Shown: positions 61,707 through 64,000 of the stretch, in pieces
How positions within the stretch are numbered: position 1 is the first letter of the stretch
How the letters are laid out: each line of letters starts with the position of its first letter
Source of the DNA: Bacteroidales bacterium
Lineage (GTDB): Bacteria > Bacteroidota > Bacteroidia > Bacteroidales > Tenuifilaceae
DNA: 64,000 nucleotides
NCBI GenBank assembly: GCA_013376985.1
Contig: JACABB010000008.1
Location: 1 to 64,000, forward strand
Direction: 5' to 3'
Program-made: the position numbers and the translations under genes
The notes under the pieces: generated by a model
The model's input: the letters and a program-made list of their open reading frames with translations, nothing else
What the model was told of the DNA's origin: nothing
Databases searched by the model: none

Positions 61707-64000
61707 TTACTTTTTTTCGATTTCAATACAAATTACAGTTGCACTTGATATCCCACTTGCAATAAGATTATCTTTTATTCTGGTTGCCTCTTCTAAAGTA
61801 GAGTAATTTCCAATAGAATAAATCATTTGCCCCTGTTCATTGGGCTTACGAACAATATCCTTCCCTGAAGTCATTGCCTTTACTGTTTGGTAGATATCAT
61901 CAGGTAATTTATTGGAATATTTACCTATCTGAACAATATAGATTTTTCCTATATTTGATGTTGAATCAGAAACACTTTGATTCTTAGTTTTGAGTTTTAC
62001 CTCTTCTGCTTGATTGTTCTCCATTGTTTGGGCTCTTGTTAATGGAAGCGGTTTTCCATTAAGCCAAGCAACAATAAATGCATCTTTAAACCCTTTTGAG
62101 CGAACAACTGGAAGCGATTTTTCTGCATCAGTAAGTTTAAAGAATTTTCCAACAAAATACTTTGAAACCTTCGTAATGCTTAATCGCTCTATAGATACTG
62201 GAATCATCCCTTTAAACGAACTTATTTCCAATAGTTTGCTATAAGCGCCAAGTTGGATTTTGTAAATCACGCCTGTTGGGTAGGGTTCATTTACAGGTAT
62301 TGGATTTTGAGCATCATACGGGGTTTGATCCACCACTTGAAAAGCAATCGGTTCGTCTTTCTTGATAAGAATTGGTTCACCATCGGTTTTGGTTGGTTCA
62401 ACTTTAGTGATCCCAACATCTTGCTTTACCTCAACGATTACCTCCTTCGCCTCCTTATTGGTTTTAATAACCACTGGCGCAAGCGGGTTCCCAAAAGCTA
62501 TTTTTTCAAGCCTAATGGCTTTACTTGTTGCTTGTTGCTCAAAAAGATTCATCCCCCAAGTTCGAGCAAAAGCAATCTCAAGTCTTAAAATCCCTAACTC
62601 GTTTAAAAGTGATGCTTCGTATAGACTTTCGGTTCTTCCTTCGTCGCTAAGGTTATTCTTTATTGCCAATGCCGCCCTAAAATGAGTGTTTGCTCTATCG
62701 ATTTCTGCCTTTGCCTCGTCGCTATTGTTATTCCCACTTTTAACTATTGCAACCAATACACAATCGGAATAGATTTTATATTTTACATCAACCCATTTGG
62801 CAATTAAACCATTATAGGCACTCATTTTTTTAGACATCTCATCATTCAATGCCTTACAATTTTTAGTTGAATCAACTGAAGAGATGCATCCATCATATTT
62901 TGCTTTAGCGGAAATCACCTCTTCTCTAGTAGCATTTATTTGATTTTGTATTTTCTCAATTTGGGCGAGTTTAATAATCTCATCGCTACGAAATACGGTT
63001 GGAGCAAATTGTGCTTGATAAAGGTAGTCAGGATTATCTGTTGTAAAAGAGGTGTTAGTTTTTCCTTCTGGTTTCCTCTTTCCTGTAAGATATTCCTGTT
63101 CGATTTCGCTGGCACGGGCAAACATCTTATCAGCCTCTCCTTGAGATATAAGTAAAGCATTCTCAACCTTTACTACTTTCGATTCAAGGGATTTTCGCTC
63201 TTCAGCAGTAGTAACATAATCAAATCTTCCTCGTAATTTCTCCAACTTAACCCTTAGTGAATCTGTTTCCTTCTGCTTACTAAATCCATTTGTAATCACA
63301 CGAATATATTCTGGATCATTTTCTACAGCATTAAATGAGGCTGACTTTGATTTAGATTTGTTGGCGAGTATCGGCTGTTTCTCCTTATCCTGATGTTCAT
63401 TTTCAATATTAATGCTTTTAACCAATTTATCTTTTTTGATTTTCAGCATTGCGATACCCTGAACCTCGTCAAGAGAAGTAAAAGATCTGCGAATAGGATT
63501 ATTATCGACTTTATACATTACAACATCAACGCTATCGCCTTCACAGTTTCGATTTGTTGAGAAACAAGCCAAACTATCATTGGTATCAGAAAGGTAAAGA
63601 TAGTCGTCATAAGGAGAGCTGAACGGAAATCCAATGTTTTCAGGGGTACTCCATTTTTTTGAGTTTACATCAAAAACGCTACGGTAAATATCATATCCAC
63701 CCATGCTATAATGTCCCTTTGAGGCAAAGTATAACGTTACACCATCGGAAGACATATACGGATAATCCTCATCCTCGGAGGTGTTAATAACTTCGCCAAG
63801 ATTTTCGGGCTTACTCCAATACCCATCCTCTAATCGCTTTATTCGGTAGATATCCCTCCCATAGGTTGTACTTTTTCCATAACTTGAGTAATAAATGTAG
63901 TCCCCCGATTTGGGGTTTTTGGGATAAAATATTATAGAGTTATCGTTTTGCTTTTGATCTACAGAGGTTTTTAGATCATCGGGTTTATTAATAAAAGAAC
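61707..64000 (-). CDS. PD40-propeller and SPOR-domain protein (partial, 5' end outside window)
   Basis: The reading frame stays open to the window edge, so the N-terminus is missing. The visible part starts in a TolB-like PD40 propeller (PMSSDGVTLYFASKGHYSMGGYDIYRS, DEDYPYMSSDG) and has long helical charged regions in the middle. It ends in two SPOR-like domains (YKIQLGAYSKLLEISSFKG and YIVQIGKYSNKLPDDIYQTVKAM), which bind denuded peptidoglycan. Proteins of this build occur in Bacteroidota envelope and T9SS-linked complexes. An OmpA-like or TPR part could lie beyond the edge. Confidence 0.85.
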   Translation of the reverse strand, partial: SFINKPDDLKTSVDQKQNDNSIIFYPKNPKSGDYIYYSSYGKSTTYGRDIYRIKRLEDGYWSKPENLGEVINTSEDEDYPYMSSDGVTLYFASKGHYSMGGYDIYRSVFDVNSKKWSTPENIGFPFSSPYDDYLYLSDTNDSLACFSTNRNCEGDSVDVVMYKVDNNPIRRSFTSLDEVQGIAMLKIKKDKLVKSINIENEHQDKEKQPILANKSKSKSASFNAVENDPEYIRVITNGFSKQKETDSLRVKLEKLRGRFDYVTTAEERKSLESKVVKVENALLISQGEADKMFARASEIEQEYLTGKRKPEGKTNTSFTTDNPDYLYQAQFAPTVFRSDEIIKLAQIEKIQNQINATREEVISAKAKYDGCISSVDSTKNCKALNDEMSKKMSAYNGLIAKWVDVKYKIYSDCVLVAIVKSGNNNSDEAKAEIDRANTHFRAALAIKNNLSDEGRTESLYEASLLNELGILRLEIAFARTWGMNLFEQQATSKAIRLEKIAFGNPLAPVVIKTNKEAKEVIVEVKQDVGITKVEPTKTDGEPILIKKDEPIAFQVVDQTPYDAQNPIPVNEPYPTGVIYKIQLGAYSKLLEISSFKGMIPVSIERLSITKVSKYFVGKFFKLTDAEKSLPVVRSKGFKDAFIVAWLNGKPLPLTRAQTMENNQAEEVKLKTKNQSVSDSTSNIGKIYIVQIGKYSNKLPDDIYQTVKAMTSGKDIVRKPNEQGQMIYSIGNYSTLEEATRIKDNLIASGISSATVICIEIEKK

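Overview
The window comes from a member of the Bacteroidota. The evidence is: C-terminal sorting domains of the type IX secretion system (T9SS) on two exported proteins; Bacteroidota-type -7 boxes (TAnnTTTG); AT-rich intergenic DNA with palindromes typical of this phylum; and recognisable core genes (recA, prfB, ribD, prmC, recX, clpS, tRNAs). TGA acts as a stop, including the regulatory stop in prfB. The genus cannot be named from the sequence alone.

Positions 1-9300 are accessory in character. All genes lie on the minus strand and most lack a clear function: a degenerate subtilisin-like protein, a lipoprotein, a secreted tail-collar protein with a BACON/T9SS protein, small membrane proteins, and an HTH plus ImmA/IrrE-type metalloprotease operon under two identical palindromes. 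Related imperfect palindromes lie just beyond the 3' ends of several of these genes, which gives a cassette-like layout. Two tandem arrays are also present: a degenerate array with an exact 21-bp period (about 4958-5314) and a 42-bp repeat (7067-7192).

Positions 9446-28364 hold a Memo-like lipoprotein, then a large surface module. A four-gene minus-strand operon encodes a 2563-residue LamG/VCBS/PKD/Ig-like T9SS protein, an outer-membrane beta-barrel and two small exported proteins. Upstream of it is a membrane-anchored AraC-type regulator. Divergent to that is a bicistron of a caspase-like protease and a propeller/SpoIIE-phosphatase sensor. The promoters of the giant operon and the caspase bicistron carry the same 32-bp oriented palindrome at nearly the same distance from the start codon, so I infer they form one regulon, probably run by the AraC-type protein between them.

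Positions 28600-43400 are mixed housekeeping: a lipoprotein, a cyclase-family hydrolase, two tiny genes, threonine aldolase, prfB with its programmed +1 frameshift, bcp-recA, an ABC exporter, 3-methyladenine glycosylase, a second propeller/SpoIIE sensor and a DUF169 protein.

Positions 43400-54530 concern the envelope: a DUF998 membrane protein; mprF (lysyl-phosphatidylglycerol synthase) with an AcvB/VirJ-type hydrolase and mntH; an SPFH protein; then a strongly promoted helical lipoprotein followed, across a terminator, by two L,D-transpeptidases and an anchored protein.

Positions 54590-64000 hold a TerC/Alx protein, a response regulator-CheC-histidine kinase operon, prmC-recX, ribD, a small membrane protein, tRNA-Pro(TGG), tRNA-Ser(GCT), clpS, and the 3' part of a PD40-propeller/SPOR protein that runs off the window edge.
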